Assembly (NCBI RefSeq): GCF_017744255.1
Contig: NZ_JAGHQP010000010.1
Span: 1-64,000 of the forward strand
Reading direction: 5' to 3'
DNA from: Brevundimonas sp. A19_0
Lineage (GTDB): Bacteria; Pseudomonadota; Alphaproteobacteria; Caulobacterales; Caulobacteraceae
DNA length: 64,000 bases
The notes beneath the pieces are model-generated. The model saw nothing but the letters and a program-made list of their open reading frames with translations. It was not told where the DNA came from and searched no databases. The position numbers were made by a program, and so were the translations under genes. Below, one piece after another: positions 33,022 through 42,146 of the stretch. How positions within the stretch are numbered: position 1 is the first letter of the stretch; every line of letters starts with the position of its first letter.

Positions 33022-35138
33022 CAGACCATTCCCAGCAGAATGTCATAGAGGTCCCGGGCGGCCTGTATCAGGCGCGCCGAGGCGTTAAAGGCCTGCTGAT
33101 AGGTGGTCATCAGCACCAGTTCCTCGTCCAGATTGACGCCTTCCTCGGCGCGCTGGCGGGCGGCGGCCTCGCTGTGCAGCGCCACCGCGCTGTCCATGGC
33201 GGTCTTGGTCAGGGCCGCCCGTCCGCCGATATCCCCGGCCAGTTCCGACGCATAGCGCGATGCCGAAATCTGCCCGCCCAGGGAGTCCCCTGCACTCTGG
33301 AAGGCCGCGTTCACCTGACCGGCGTCCGCAAGCCCCAGCGCCCCGCGACCGTCACCGGACGTCAGGGCGGTGGCGCCGACGCCTGCTGCAAAGTCGAAAC
33401 GCGCCAGACCCAGCAGCGAGGGGCTCTGGCGAATGTCCGTCCGCATCGAAAAGCCGTCGCCGCGCGAGGCCCGCACGCCGCCGCCGATGCCGAACAGCTC
33501 GGTGATCGAAACGCCGGACGGCACCTGGGTCGTCCGGTCTTCCAGCACCGAGATGCGCGGGGCCGGGGTATTGAGGGCGTTGAACCGCAGGGTGCCGTCC
33601 GTGCTGTCCAGCACGAAGGACCCGAACCGTCCGACGCCGGTCGCCGGATCGTTCAGCGCCGTCAGCAGGTCGCCGACCGTGCCGCCTGCCGGGATGGCCA
33701 CGCTCAGGTCGCGGATCTTGGCCCCTGTTTCCCCCGTGAAACGCAGGGTCATGGTCTCACCGGGCGTGAAGCCGTGCGGCGAGCTGGTGGTCAGGCCCGT
33801 CTGATAGATGGCCGGGCGGTCGCTGGTGATCAGGTCGTTCAGACCAAAGAAGTGCGAGAAGCCGCGACCGATCTTGTTCGACGGATTGGAGGGGTCGTCG
33901 GCCACCACCACCCCGTTGGTGCCCGTCGCCGAAAGGCTGAGCACGCCGTTGCTGAAGCTGGCGGTCGCCGCGCCGCCCAGTTCGGCGTTCAGGGTGGCCA
34001 GAAAGCCCGCCGGCGTGGTGGCCGTGCCGTTGATGGTGATCGTCCCGGCGCCGAACACGATGTCGGCCCGGGCCTGCACCTGGCCCGAGGTATTAGTCAC
34101 CGCCACCGCCGTATTGCCGGTGAAACCCGTCAGGGCCGCTTCCAGCGACTGGCCGACATTGCGCCCTGTCAGGCTCGTGGGTGCCGGCACGGAGGAGTTG
34201 GCATTGTGCGCGCGGTTCAGCTCGTCCGCGACCCGCGTCAGCAGTTCGGCCAGACGCTCGGCGACCTGGGGGGCCTCGATGTCGCGCGTCTCGACCAGCC
34301 CCTTGATCTCGCCCGAGGTGATGCTCTCCAGCAGGGGGCGCTTCTGGCCCCGCGGCTCGGTCACCCAGATTTCGTTGAAGGCCGTCTCGGCATTGACCGT
34401 GCCGGCCCGATTGTACTCGAGCGTCGCATGGCCCTCGCCGGCCAGCAGCACCCCGGCCCCCGTGCGGATCGACACCCCGCCGACCGACCGGGTCGAGACG
34501 CGGACGTCCATCAGCTCGGACAGCTGACCGATCAGGGCCGCCTGGGCCGTCTCGGCGCCGGATCCGTCACCGCCGACCGCGCTTGACCGCGCGATCTCGA
34601 TGTTCAGGGCCTCGATCTGTTGCAGCAGGCTGTTGGCCTGATCGACGGCACTCTGGATGCGGCCATCGGCGTCCTCGCGCACGGCCTGGATCTGGCCGGC
34701 AATCCGGTTACCTTCGTCGAACAGGGCCTGGGTCCTGAACAGGGCTTCCTGCCGACGGGGCGACGACGCCGGATCCTCGGCAGCGGCGGCGAAGGCGGCA
34801 AAGGCCTTGTCGACGCCCTGGAAGAAGCCATTGTCCCCACCCGGATCACCGAACAGGCCCTGCAGCCGATCGTACAGTTCATAGCGAACCGACTGGCGGG
34901 CGGCATCGGCCCCCGCGTTAAAGCTGGCGGCCTGAAGGAAGCGGTCGGTGGCCAGACGGATGCGCGCGACCTCGACGCCCGAGCCCACACCCATGCTGAC
35001 CAGGGTCTGCTGCTCGGCGATCTTGCGCACATAGCCGGGCGTGTTGACGTTCGACACATTGTCCGAAACCACGCGCAGCTGGGTCTGGGCCGCCGTCAGG
35101 CCGCTGTTGGCCGTATTCATGATGGCATTCAGCGACAT
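33021..35138 (-). CDS. flgK: Flagellar hook-associated protein FlgK
   Basis: 705 aa. N-terminus NSGLTAAQTQLRVVSDNVSN, then VNTPGYVRK, and a C-terminal helix (YQQAFNASARLIQAARDLYD) as in all FlgK. The middle is a large variable region. It joins hook and filament. First gene of flgK-flgL, read from a minus-strand sigma-54 promoter 146 bp upstream. Confidence 0.95.
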   Translation of the reverse strand: MSLNAIMNTANSGLTAAQTQLRVVSDNVSNVNTPGYVRKIAEQQTLVSMGVGSGVEVARIRLATDRFLQAASFNAGADAARQSVRYELYDRLQGLFGDPGGDNGFFQGVDKAFAAFAAAAEDPASSPRRQEALFRTQALFDEGNRIAGQIQAVREDADGRIQSAVDQANSLLQQIEALNIEIARSSAVGGDGSGAETAQAALIGQLSELMDVRVSTRSVGGVSIRTGAGVLLAGEGHATLEYNRAGTVNAETAFNEIWVTEPRGQKRPLLESITSGEIKGLVETRDIEAPQVAERLAELLTRVADELNRAHNANSSVPAPTSLTGRNVGQSLEAALTGFTGNTAVAVTNTSGQVQARADIVFGAGTITINGTATTPAGFLATLNAELGGAATASFSNGVLSLSATGTNGVVVADDPSNPSNKIGRGFSHFFGLNDLITSDRPAIYQTGLTTSSPHGFTPGETMTLRFTGETGAKIRDLSVAIPAGGTVGDLLTALNDPATGVGRFGSFVLDSTDGTLRFNALNTPAPRISVLEDRTTQVPSGVSITELFGIGGGVRASRGDGFSMRTDIRQSPSLLGLARFDFAAGVGATALTSGDGRGALGLADAGQVNAAFQSAGDSLGGQISASRYASELAGDIGGRAALTKTAMDSAVALHSEAAARQRAEEGVNLDEELVLMTTYQQAFNASARLIQAARDLYDILLGMV

Positions 35139-35283
35139 CAGCAGACCTCCGGACGGGCGTTACCCGGCAAGCTCTTCCCGCACGCCTGCGCAATTTGCCC
35201 GGCAGGGACGGCAGGGCTCGAGGCCAGGCTATTGTAATTCTTGGCGTTCATAATCGGCGCTCATTCCTTCTACCGATTTCGGC

Positions 35284-35298
35284 GCAAGGGTCGGGCCA
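35284..35298 (-). promoter_or_regulatory. Sigma-54 promoter for flgK-flgL
   Basis: On the minus strand TGGCCCG-ACCC-TTGC matches the -24/-12 consensus TGGCACG-N4-TTGC, with the correct 12-base spacing of GG and GC. It lies in the 382-bp gap 35139-35520, which has no gene. The leader to flgK would be about 130 nt. Caulobacter late flagellar genes are known to use sigma-54 with FlbD. Confidence 0.78.
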
Positions 35299-35333
35299 AC
35301 CCGAACGGCCCGGGCCGACCGCCCGGACCACCG

Positions 35334-35366
35334 GGCAAGAATCGTCCGTCCGCACGGCAAGTTTCG
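35334..35366. promoter_or_regulatory. Tandem FlbD-like enhancer sites
   Basis: GGCAAGAATCG (35334-35344) and GGCAAGTTTCG (35356-35366) share the core GGCAAG-N2-TCG, 22 bp (two helical turns) apart, between the two sigma-54 promoters. They resemble ftr enhancer elements bound by FlbD. Two looser variants (CGGCAAG and GCAATTTGCC) lie nearer flgK. Confidence 0.5.
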
Positions 35367-35445
35367 CCCCGGCAGGGTGAAGGTGCCATTTCCTGACTGG
35401 GTTAAAACGCCTTGCTTTCCTTGGTTTTTCCGAGTTGCGCCGAAG

Positions 35446-35460
35446 TGGCCCGGCCCTTGC
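35446..35460 (+). promoter_or_regulatory. Sigma-54 promoter for fliK-flgD-flgE
   Basis: TGGCCCG-GCCC-TTGC on the plus strand, differing from the leftward promoter only in the spacer. It lies 61 bp upstream of the fliK start codon. Confidence 0.78.
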
Positions 35461-35520
35461 GACGGGTTTGGCCGGCCCGGTCCGTCCGGGCTGGAACCAT
35501 CACGGAGGGGCACCGGCCCG

Positions 35521-36960
35521 ATGCGCGCAGACACTGTCTTCACTCCCCTGCAGGGCGGGGCGGCCACCGAGGCCGCGACCCGGTCCCCGGGGCGTGCCGG
35601 CAGCACCGCGGCCGGTCAGGCCTTCGCCGACATCCTGGGCGAAGCGCAGCAGGCCGAAGCGTCGGTGCGGGCCGCGACTCCCGTCCGGCGCAGTGCCGAA
35701 GCTGACGTCGCGCCCGCCGCCGACGAGGCAACCGTCAAGTCTGAACCCCGGGACACCGACGCCCAGACCCTCGTCCCGGCCGAAGCGGACGGTCAGCCCC
35801 GGATTCTTCCCCCCGGCCCCGTCGACACCGCAAAGTCCGGGGAGGCGCCCGAGGTTCTGCCCGACGAACCGCCGGTAACGACGGCAAAGCCGGTCGAACC
35901 CCAGATCCTGCCGCACGAGGCTGAAACGACGGCCAAGGATCAGGGCCGCCCTGAAGTCCTGCCGCACGTGCCGCCGACGGTCGGCAAGCCCGCAGAGGGC
36001 CCGCCGGTCCTGCCGGACCAGCCGACGGTCGTCGCGGGCAAGAAGAACGCCGACGCCCCCCAGGTGAACCCGGGCCCGTCGACCGAGCCGATGCCCGAGG
36101 CCGCAGAGCCGCCGCCCGCGCCGGGCAAGACACCGGATGCCGCCGCGCAAAGCCAGCAACAGGCTCCGGCTGTCGCTCCGACCCTGATCAAACGGCTGCT
36201 GGCCACGCACGAGGCCCGTGAGGCTGCGTCCGGCCGGTCGTCCAACGCCGCCGAGCCGGTTTCAGGCACGAAGGCGCGCGAGACCTCGGACGGCGCCACC
36301 GGTCCGCAAACCCCTGCGCCTGCGCCCGGGGGCGCCGCCCCGACGGCCACGGCACCGCAAACGCCGGTTCCGGTCGCCCGGACCGCAGGCGAGCCGGTGG
36401 CCCCTCCCCCGGCCCAGCCTCTCGACGGCGGCGCAGGGGGCGCCCTGAACAGCGACGGCCAGCCGTCCGGCGAGTTCAAGCTCGGGCCGGCTGTGCACGA
36501 CCGCAACCTCGGCCTCTCGACCCTGTCGCGCGCGACGGTCGAGACCACCGCCCTGATCGCCGCCCAGATCCAGAACCGCCTGAGCGGACGCACGACCCGC
36601 TTTGAAATGGCCCTGACGCCCGAGGGGCTGGGCCGCGTCGACGTCAGCTTGGAAATCGACTCCGACGGTCGTCTGGCCGCGCGTCTGGCGTTCGACAATC
36701 CGGCCGCCGCGACCGAGCTTCGGGGCCGGGCGGATGAGCTGCGTCGCCAGCTGGAACAGGCGGGCCTGCACCTCGACAACGACGCCCTCCAGTTTACCGA
36801 GCGCGATCCCTCGTCGGCCGGTCAGGGCTTTGGCGGCTTTGACCGTCGCGCCTTCTCCCGCGCCTCCAGCCTCCACAATCAGGCCGATACGCCGGTGATC
36901 GAGGCCGCGGTCTGGCAACCCCTTACCCTGACGCGCGACCGCGTCGATCTGAAGGTCTGA
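35521..36960 (+). CDS. fliK: Flagellar hook-length control protein FliK
   Basis: 479 aa from ATG 35521 with GGAGGGG upstream; an in-frame extension starting at 35377 runs through the promoter and is rejected. The long Pro/Ala-rich ruler region contains five PxVLP-type repeats at exactly 17-residue spacing (residues 93-177). The folded C-terminal domain has FEMALTPEGLGRVDVSLEID and LRRQLEQAGLHLDNDALQFT, as in FliK. It measures the hook and switches export from hook to filament subunits. Followed by flgD after 3 bp. Confidence 0.9.
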   Translation: MRADTVFTPLQGGAATEAATRSPGRAGSTAAGQAFADILGEAQQAEASVRAATPVRRSAEADVAPAADEATVKSEPRDTDAQTLVPAEADGQPRILPPGPVDTAKSGEAPEVLPDEPPVTTAKPVEPQILPHEAETTAKDQGRPEVLPHVPPTVGKPAEGPPVLPDQPTVVAGKKNADAPQVNPGPSTEPMPEAAEPPPAPGKTPDAAAQSQQQAPAVAPTLIKRLLATHEAREAASGRSSNAAEPVSGTKARETSDGATGPQTPAPAPGGAAPTATAPQTPVPVARTAGEPVAPPPAQPLDGGAGGALNSDGQPSGEFKLGPAVHDRNLGLSTLSRATVETTALIAAQIQNRLSGRTTRFEMALTPEGLGRVDVSLEIDSDGRLAARLAFDNPAAATELRGRADELRRQLEQAGLHLDNDALQFTERDPSSAGQGFGGFDRRAFSRASSLHNQADTPVIEAAVWQPLTLTRDRVDLKV

Positions 36961-36963
36961 TCC

Positions 36964-37719
36964 ATGGTCGATGCCATCACCACCAATGCTGCCGCCAACC
37001 GGATCGGGGCCGGTACGACCAGCCTGTTCAGCAATTTCGAGACCTTCCTCAGCCTGCTGACCGCCCAACTGAAGAATCAGGACCCCCTGTCCCCGGTCGA
37101 TTCCAACGAGTTCACGGCCCAGCTGACCCAGATGGCCGGCGTCGAGCAGCAGCTGCTGACCAACGACCTGCTGACCAGCCTGCTGGCCGCCCAGCAGGGC
37201 ACCGGCCTGAACACCGCCGCCACCTATATCGGTAAGGACGCGACGGCCGTCTGGTCCGCCACCCGCTTCCAGGATGGCACGGCCTCCTGGAGCTATGAGC
37301 TGGCCGGCAATGCTGCCGAGGTCACCCTTCAGGTCGTCGACGGCAGCGGCAATGTCGTCTGGTCGGGAGACGCCCCGGAGACCACGGACGGCGTGCATGA
37401 TTTCACCTGGAATGGCCAGACGACCGGCGGCGGCCAGGTGTCCGACGGCGGTGTCTATACGCTGAAGGTCGTGGCCAAGGACGGCGCCGGAGAGGCCGTC
37501 GACAGCCAGGTCCTGATCCGCGGCCGCATCTCGGGCGTCGAGCTCTATGACGGCCAGCCGTATCTGACCGTGGGCGGCTCCATCCTGCCGCTCAGCAGCG
37601 TCATCGCCCTGCAGGAAGGCAGTGCGACCAGCCCCACCACACCTACCGATCCGGAAGAGGACGAGAGCCTGATGGCCTCGATCGCCTCGACCATGAGCCC
37701 CCTGAAATTCCTGTCCTAA
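36964..37719 (+). CDS. flgD: Flagellar hook capping protein FlgD
   Basis: 251 aa. N-terminal signature FLSLLTAQLKNQDPLSPVDS followed by NEFTAQLTQMAGVEQQ; the C-terminal domain contains TWNGQTTGGGQVSDGGVYTL, the usual FlgD Ig-like fold. It caps the growing hook. Followed by flgE after 12 bp with an AAGGAGAG ribosome site. Confidence 0.95.
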   Translation: MVDAITTNAAANRIGAGTTSLFSNFETFLSLLTAQLKNQDPLSPVDSNEFTAQLTQMAGVEQQLLTNDLLTSLLAAQQGTGLNTAATYIGKDATAVWSATRFQDGTASWSYELAGNAAEVTLQVVDGSGNVVWSGDAPETTDGVHDFTWNGQTTGGGQVSDGGVYTLKVVAKDGAGEAVDSQVLIRGRISGVELYDGQPYLTVGGSILPLSSVIALQEGSATSPTTPTDPEEDESLMASIASTMSPLKFLS

Positions 37720-37731
37720 GGAGAGTACCCC

Positions 37732-39186
37732 ATGAGCATCAACAGCGCCCTGCTGGCCGGCGTTTCAGGCCTGACCGCCAACTCCGCCGCCCTCGCCGCG
37801 ATCTCGCAGAACATCGCGAACGTGAACACGGTCGGCTACAAGCGGACCAGCAGCGAGTTCGCCACCGTGGTCAACAGCCAGAGCCAGGGGTCCGGCTATT
37901 CGGCCGGTGGCGTCCAGGCGGCTGCCCGCCACTTCATCAGCCAGAACGGACAGCTGCAGCGCACCACCTCGGCCACCGATCTGGGCATCGCCGGTCAGGG
38001 TTTCTTTGTCGTGACGGAAAAGCCCGAGAACCTCGAGGTCACCGACACCCGCCTGTTCACCCGCGCCGGTGCCTTCCGCGTCGATAACCTCGGCTACCTG
38101 AAGAACACGGCGGGCCTGTACCTGCAGGGCTGGCCGGTCGATGCCAACGGCGACATCGCCACCGACCCGTCCGACCTGTCGCGCCTGCGCACCATCAACG
38201 TCGGCTCGGTCGGCGGCACGGCCGAGGCCACCACCCGTATCCAGCTGAACGCCAACCTGAAATCCAGCCAGGTGATCTCCAGCGAGGCGACCGACGCCGC
38301 CGCCGTTCCGCCGGGACCGACGGCCTATGACCCGCTGACCAACTCCATGGCCATGTGGGATCCGGAAACCGGCACGGGCGTGAAGCCCGACTTCGAGGTC
38401 ACCATTCCGGTCTCGGACTCCAAAGGCGGCCAGCGCACCATCGCCATGTCCTTCCTGAAGAGCACCACGCCGAACCAGTGGTATGCCGAAATCCGCGCCA
38501 TCCCGTCCGGCGATGTCATCACCGGTGCCGGTCTGGCCAATGGCCAGCTGAAGACCGGTCTGGTGGCCTTCACCCAGGACGGTCGTCTCGACGTCAACGC
38601 CATGCAGGCCCTGGGCGCCCAGGCCCTGTTCGACGACCCGGCCAACGCCACCCTGGACTTCGGCGCGTCCAGCGACGCCGCTCCCGGGGCGGGCGAGTTC
38701 AACTGGTCGGCGGGCCTCGGCATCGACGAGCAGACCCTGACCTTCGACCTGACGGCCGCCGCTGGTGGCCTGACCCAGTACGACAGCGCCTCAGTCGTCC
38801 AGGCCACCATCACCAACGGTACGGCCTTCGGTAACCTCAGCGAGGTGAAGATCGACGAGCGCGGCTTCGTGACCGCCATCTTCGACAACGGCGTGACCCG
38901 CAAGATCGCCCAGGTCGCCATCGCCACCTTCCCCAGTGCCGACAGCCTGACCGAGGTGGCGGGCAACGCCTTCCGCGTCAGCCAGGGCTCCGGCACGTTC
39001 AACCTCAAGACCGCCGGATCGGGCGGCGCCGGCTACATCGGCGCGTCCCAGCTGGAGGCCTCCACGGTCGACCTGTCCGCCGAGTTCACCGGCCTGATCA
39101 CCACCCAGCGGGCCTATTCGGCCTCGTCCAAGATCATCACCACGGCCGACGAAATGCTGGCCGAACTGATCAGCATCAAGCGCTGA
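37732..39186 (+). CDS. flgE: Flagellar hook protein FlgE
   Basis: 484 aa. The N-terminus (GVSGLTANSAALAAISQNIA, NVNTVGYKRTSSEF) and the C-terminus (AEFTGLITTQRAYSASSKII) are typical hook-protein D0 segments. Major hook subunit. Strong ribosome site AAGGAGAG. Co-transcribed with fliK and flgD; sciP follows after 173 bp. Confidence 0.95.
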   Translation: MSINSALLAGVSGLTANSAALAAISQNIANVNTVGYKRTSSEFATVVNSQSQGSGYSAGGVQAAARHFISQNGQLQRTTSATDLGIAGQGFFVVTEKPENLEVTDTRLFTRAGAFRVDNLGYLKNTAGLYLQGWPVDANGDIATDPSDLSRLRTINVGSVGGTAEATTRIQLNANLKSSQVISSEATDAAAVPPGPTAYDPLTNSMAMWDPETGTGVKPDFEVTIPVSDSKGGQRTIAMSFLKSTTPNQWYAEIRAIPSGDVITGAGLANGQLKTGLVAFTQDGRLDVNAMQALGAQALFDDPANATLDFGASSDAAPGAGEFNWSAGLGIDEQTLTFDLTAAAGGLTQYDSASVVQATITNGTAFGNLSEVKIDERGFVTAIFDNGVTRKIAQVAIATFPSADSLTEVAGNAFRVSQGSGTFNLKTAGSGGAGYIGASQLEASTVDLSAEFTGLITTQRAYSASSKIITTADEMLAELISIKR

Positions 39187-39291
39187 TCCGGGGCCTGAGG
39201 AGGTCGGATTCGATGGAAAAAATGGCCCTTTCAGCCCCGCGAAGCGCGTCGTCCCGGCGGCGGCGCGTTAGCCCTTCCTTCACCACGACGC

Positions 39292-39306
39292 TTAAACGGC
39301 CTTTAG
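39292..39306 (+). promoter_or_regulatory. CtrA box upstream of sciP
   Basis: TTAA-ACGGCCT-TTAG matches the CtrA consensus TTAA-N7-TTAA at seven of eight positions, 54 bp before the sciP start codon. A CcrM site GATTC lies at 39207-39211. In Caulobacter sciP is a CtrA target, which supports the assignment. Confidence 0.6.
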
Positions 39307-39359
39307 CGCCAGAGGCTTATGGTTCTGCTCAGTGATGGTGGTGAAAGAGGCATAAGCCC

Positions 39360-39644
39360 ATGTTGCAAGAGCGACGACTGAACAAGGACGGTGAAGCCTA
39401 TGTGGTCGGCCCCACGGGCACGCCGTTGACCCTGCGCGACCTGCCGCCGGTCAACACGGACCGCTGGGTGATCCGCCGCAAGGCCGAGGTCGTGGCCGCT
39501 GTGCGCGGAGGGCTTCTGAGCCTCGAGGATGCACTGGCGCGCTACCGCCTGACCGCCGAGGAATTCCTGGCCTGGCAAAAGGCCATCGACAAATGGGGCA
39601 TGCAGGGCCTGCGGACCACCCGCATCCAGCATTACCGCAACTAG
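39360..39644 (+). CDS. sciP: CtrA inhibitor SciP (DUF1153)
   Basis: 94 aa, the family length. The HTH core RRKAEVVAAVRGGLLSLEDA, then LTAEEFLAWQKAIDKWGMQG and RTTRIQHYRN, is near-invariant in this family. In Caulobacter SciP binds DNA and CtrA to stop CtrA-dependent transcription during the swarmer stage. Located directly after the flgE operon and followed by a strong hairpin. Confidence 0.95.
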   Translation: MLQERRLNKDGEAYVVGPTGTPLTLRDLPPVNTDRWVIRRKAEVVAAVRGGLLSLEDALARYRLTAEEFLAWQKAIDKWGMQGLRTTRIQHYRN

Positions 39645-39667
39645 GCTTCTTCTCCCCGAAGGCTTGA

Positions 39668-39700
39668 GATGGCCGCTCCTGCGACGCAGGGGCGGCCATC
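39668..39700 (+). terminator. Hairpin terminator after sciP
   Basis: A 15-bp stem (GATGGCCGC-T-CCTGC against GCAGG-G-GCGGCCATC, one T-G wobble) with a GAC loop, 24 bp after the sciP stop. No U-tract follows, so termination may need Rho or may mark the mRNA 3' end. Confidence 0.6.
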
Positions 39701-39740
39701 TGCTTATGGGAGCCTCGAAAAAGCCGGGCAGGCGCTCTAT

Positions 39741-40967
39741 ATGCCGCGCATGACCACGGTGATCTCCCGCCCGCAGGATACCGCCTGCCCCATTCCCGCG
39801 ATGGCTCCGGCCGACATGGACGCGGCCATCGCGTCCGCGCGCGCGGCCGTGGGCCTGCCGGTCGGATCGCGCGTGGTGGCTGCCATGTCCGGCGGCGTGG
39901 ACTCCACCGTGGTGGCGGCCCTGCTGCACAAGGCGGGCTATGACGTCGTGGGCGTCACCCTGCAGCTCTACGATCACGGCGCCGCCCTCAAGAAGAAGGG
40001 CGCCTGCTGCGCGGGCCAGGACATCCACGACGCGCGTCTGGCCGCCGAGACCCTCGGCATCCCCCACTATGTGCTCGATTACGAAAGCCGCTTCCGCGAG
40101 GCGGTGATCGACCAGTTCGCCGATAGCTATCTGGAAGGGCGCACCCCTGTGCCCTGCATCCGCTGCAACCAGACGGTCAAGTTCCGCGACCTGCTGGATG
40201 TCGCGCGCGATCTGGGCGCCGAGGCCATGGCCACCGGCCACTATGTGCGCCGCGCCGTCGGCCCCGACGGCCGCAGCCAGATGCGCAAGGCCATCGACCC
40301 CTCGCGCGACCAGTCCTACTTCCTGTTCGCCACCACCCGCGACCAGCTGGACTATCTACGCTTTCCGCTGGCCGATCTGGAAAAGCCGCAGGTGCGGGGA
40401 CTGGCGGCCGAGCTCGGCCTGCGCATCGCCGCCAAGCCGGACAGCCAGGACATCTGCTTCGTCCCCTCCGGTGACTATCGGACGCTGATCGACCGACTGC
40501 GTCCGCAGGGGCGCGAAGCGGGCGAGATCGTGCACATGGACGGCCGCGTGCTGGGCACCCACTCCGGCATCACCGACTACACCATCGGCCAGCGCCGGGG
40601 CCTCAACGTCGCTGTGGGCGACCCCCTGTTCGTCGTCCGGCTTGAGCCCGGGACCCGCCGCGTCATTGTCGGGCCCCGCGAAGCCCTGCTGACCGGTTCA
40701 CTGACGCTGGAAGAGACCAACTGGCTGGGCGACGAAGCCGACATCCAGACGGCCGCCGACGCCGGGCGCCCGGTGCTGGCCCGCGTGCGCTCGACCCGCC
40801 CGCCCCTGCCCGCCCGCCTGTTCCGTGACGGCGAGGCGGTCGGCGTGGCCTTCGACGAGGGCGAGGAAGGCGTGTCTCCGGGCCAGGCCTGCGCCCTCTA
40901 CGACCCGGCCGATCCGGACCGCCTGCTGGGCGGTGGCTTCATCGCGAGCACGACCGCGGTTGTCTGA
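39741..40967 (+). CDS. mnmA: tRNA-specific 2-thiouridylase MnmA
   Basis: 408 aa if started at ATG 39741; ATG 39750 is also possible. The PP-loop is [18 protein letters not shown]. The catalytic Cys is in [13 protein letters not shown], and the second Cys is in [13 protein letters not shown]. It thiolates U34 of Lys, Glu and Gln tRNAs. Full length. Its stop overlaps the next gene. Confidence 0.93.
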   Translation: MPRMTTVISRPQDTACPIPAMAPADMDAAIASARAAVGLPVGSRVVAAMSGGVDSTVVAALLHKAGYDVVGVTLQLYDHGAALKKKGACCAGQDIHDARLAAETLGIPHYVLDYESRFREAVIDQFADSYLEGRTPVPCIRCNQTVKFRDLLDVARDLGAEAMATGHYVRRAVGPDGRSQMRKAIDPSRDQSYFLFATTRDQLDYLRFPLADLEKPQVRGLAAELGLRIAAKPDSQDICFVPSGDYRTLIDRLRPQGREAGEIVHMDGRVLGTHSGITDYTIGQRRGLNVAVGDPLFVVRLEPGTRRVIVGPREALLTGSLTLEETNWLGDEADIQTAADAGRPVLARVRSTRPPLPARLFRDGEAVGVAFDEGEEGVSPGQACALYDPADPDRLLGGGFIASTTAVV

Positions 40968-41529
40968 TCCCCTCGATCTGGCGCATCGGCAGGGTTTGCC
41001 GGGCGAGTGGCTGGCCCTTCGCGACCGCTTTCCGCGCAGCCGATGGGGCGAGGCCGGGCTGAACCCCGTCGCTGCGCACTGGCTGCAGATGCATGCCGGT
41101 TTCCGGCACCACGGCGACCACATGGCCGGCCTGACCACGGCCTTTCGGGCGGACCCCGCCAATCCCCGGGGCCTGCATGCGCAGCTGATCCCGGCGTTGC
41201 AGGCCTTCCTGCAGCACTTGGACGGTCATCATCGCATCGAGAGCGGGCACTATTTCCCGGTTTTCCGCCAGATGGAGCCCGACATCGCCGCAGGCATAGA
41301 CCTGCTGGACCGGGATCACGACGCGGTCCACGCCCATCTGCAGGCCCTGTTCGAGGCCGGGCGGGGATTTCACATGGCGGTGGCGGGCAACGCACCGGAT
41401 GCGGCGTCGTCGGCCCACCGGCTGGCCGACGCCCTCGACGCGGCCCTGCCCTCACTGACCCGCCATCTCGACGACGAGGAAGACATCGTCATCCCCCTGA
41501 TCGCCCTGAAGGGGGATGCGATCCGCTGA
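40960..41529 (+). CDS. Hemerythrin-domain protein
   Basis: 189 aa from TTG 40960, overlapping the mnmA stop by 8 bp; the exact start is uncertain. The metal-binding pattern is [20 protein letters not shown], then [12 protein letters not shown] and a late [13 protein letters not shown], which supplies the His/Glu/Asp ligands of a four-helix di-iron protein. Likely an oxygen or nitric-oxide sensor or store. Confidence 0.75.
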   Translation: MSDPLDLAHRQGLPGEWLALRDRFPRSRWGEAGLNPVAAHWLQMHAGFRHHGDHMAGLTTAFRADPANPRGLHAQLIPALQAFLQHLDGHHRIESGHYFPVFRQMEPDIAAGIDLLDRDHDAVHAHLQALFEAGRGFHMAVAGNAPDAASSAHRLADALDAALPSLTRHLDDEEDIVIPLIALKGDAIR

Positions 41530-41539
41530 CGCCGCCCGC

Positions 41540-42031
41540 CTAGGCCGCTTCGTCCTTGGGCAGAACATCGGCGACCGTGGGCCGGTCAGCCTCGAAGGCG
41601 ACCGCGATGTCGCTCCGCTTCACGATCTCGCCGCAGCAGGAGCAGGCCAGACGCGGCGACAGCTCCGAACCACAGGTCTTGTGGGTGAAGGTCACGCCCG
41701 AGTCTGCCTCGCCATACAGATGCTTGGATCCCCAGCCGTGCAGGGTCAGCAGCACGTCCGACAGATCCTTGCCCTTGGCCGTCAGCACATATTCGTTTCG
41801 CGGGGGCCGTTCCGAATAGGGCCGGACCTCCAGCACGCCATGCGCCACCAGGGTCTTGAGCCGGGCGGCCAGCACATTGCGCGCCACGCCCAGGCGGTCC
41901 TGCCACTGCTCGAAGCGGCTCACGCCCTGAAAGGCGTCACGAATGACCAGCAGGGTCCATGGATCGCCGATCACCTCAAGGGTGGCGGCGATCGAACAGC
42001 TCTGTCGGGAATAGTCTGCGGTGCGTCCCAT
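41540..42031 (-). CDS. HxlR-family regulator with C-terminal Cys motif
   Basis: 163 aa. HxlR winged-helix core: CSIAATLEVIGDPWTLLVIR, then RFEQWQDRLGVARNVLAARL and GVLEVRPYSERPPRNEYVLT. The C-terminus adds CGSELSPRLACSCCGE, probably a zinc or redox site, as in some HxlR members. Divergent from the thioesterase with a GTGACGTCAC palindrome between them. Confidence 0.87.
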   Translation of the reverse strand: MGRTADYSRQSCSIAATLEVIGDPWTLLVIRDAFQGVSRFEQWQDRLGVARNVLAARLKTLVAHGVLEVRPYSERPPRNEYVLTAKGKDLSDVLLTLHGWGSKHLYGEADSGVTFTHKTCGSELSPRLACSCCGEIVKRSDIAVAFEADRPTVADVLPKDEAA

Positions 42032-42040
42032 GTGCGAAAA

Positions 42041-42050
42041 GTGACGTCAC
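42041..42050. promoter_or_regulatory. Palindrome between the HxlR gene and the thioesterase
   Basis: GTGACGTCAC is an exact 10-bp palindrome, 10 bp upstream of the HxlR start codon. Candidate autoregulatory operator in the 115-bp divergent gap. Confidence 0.35.
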
Positions 42051-42146
42051 GGCAGCCTGATTGCAAGTGGGTTGTTATTCTGAACCCTGCCTCTATGCTC
42101 CTATGTAAGTCCTTTTTAGAAATGCACCCTGTCCACCCGTATTCCC

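Noticed and set aside
39213..39335. 40-codon frame between flgE and sciP with AGGAGG ten bases upstream
   Set aside because: Arg/Ser-rich product, runs through the CtrA box, and no known family; likely chance.
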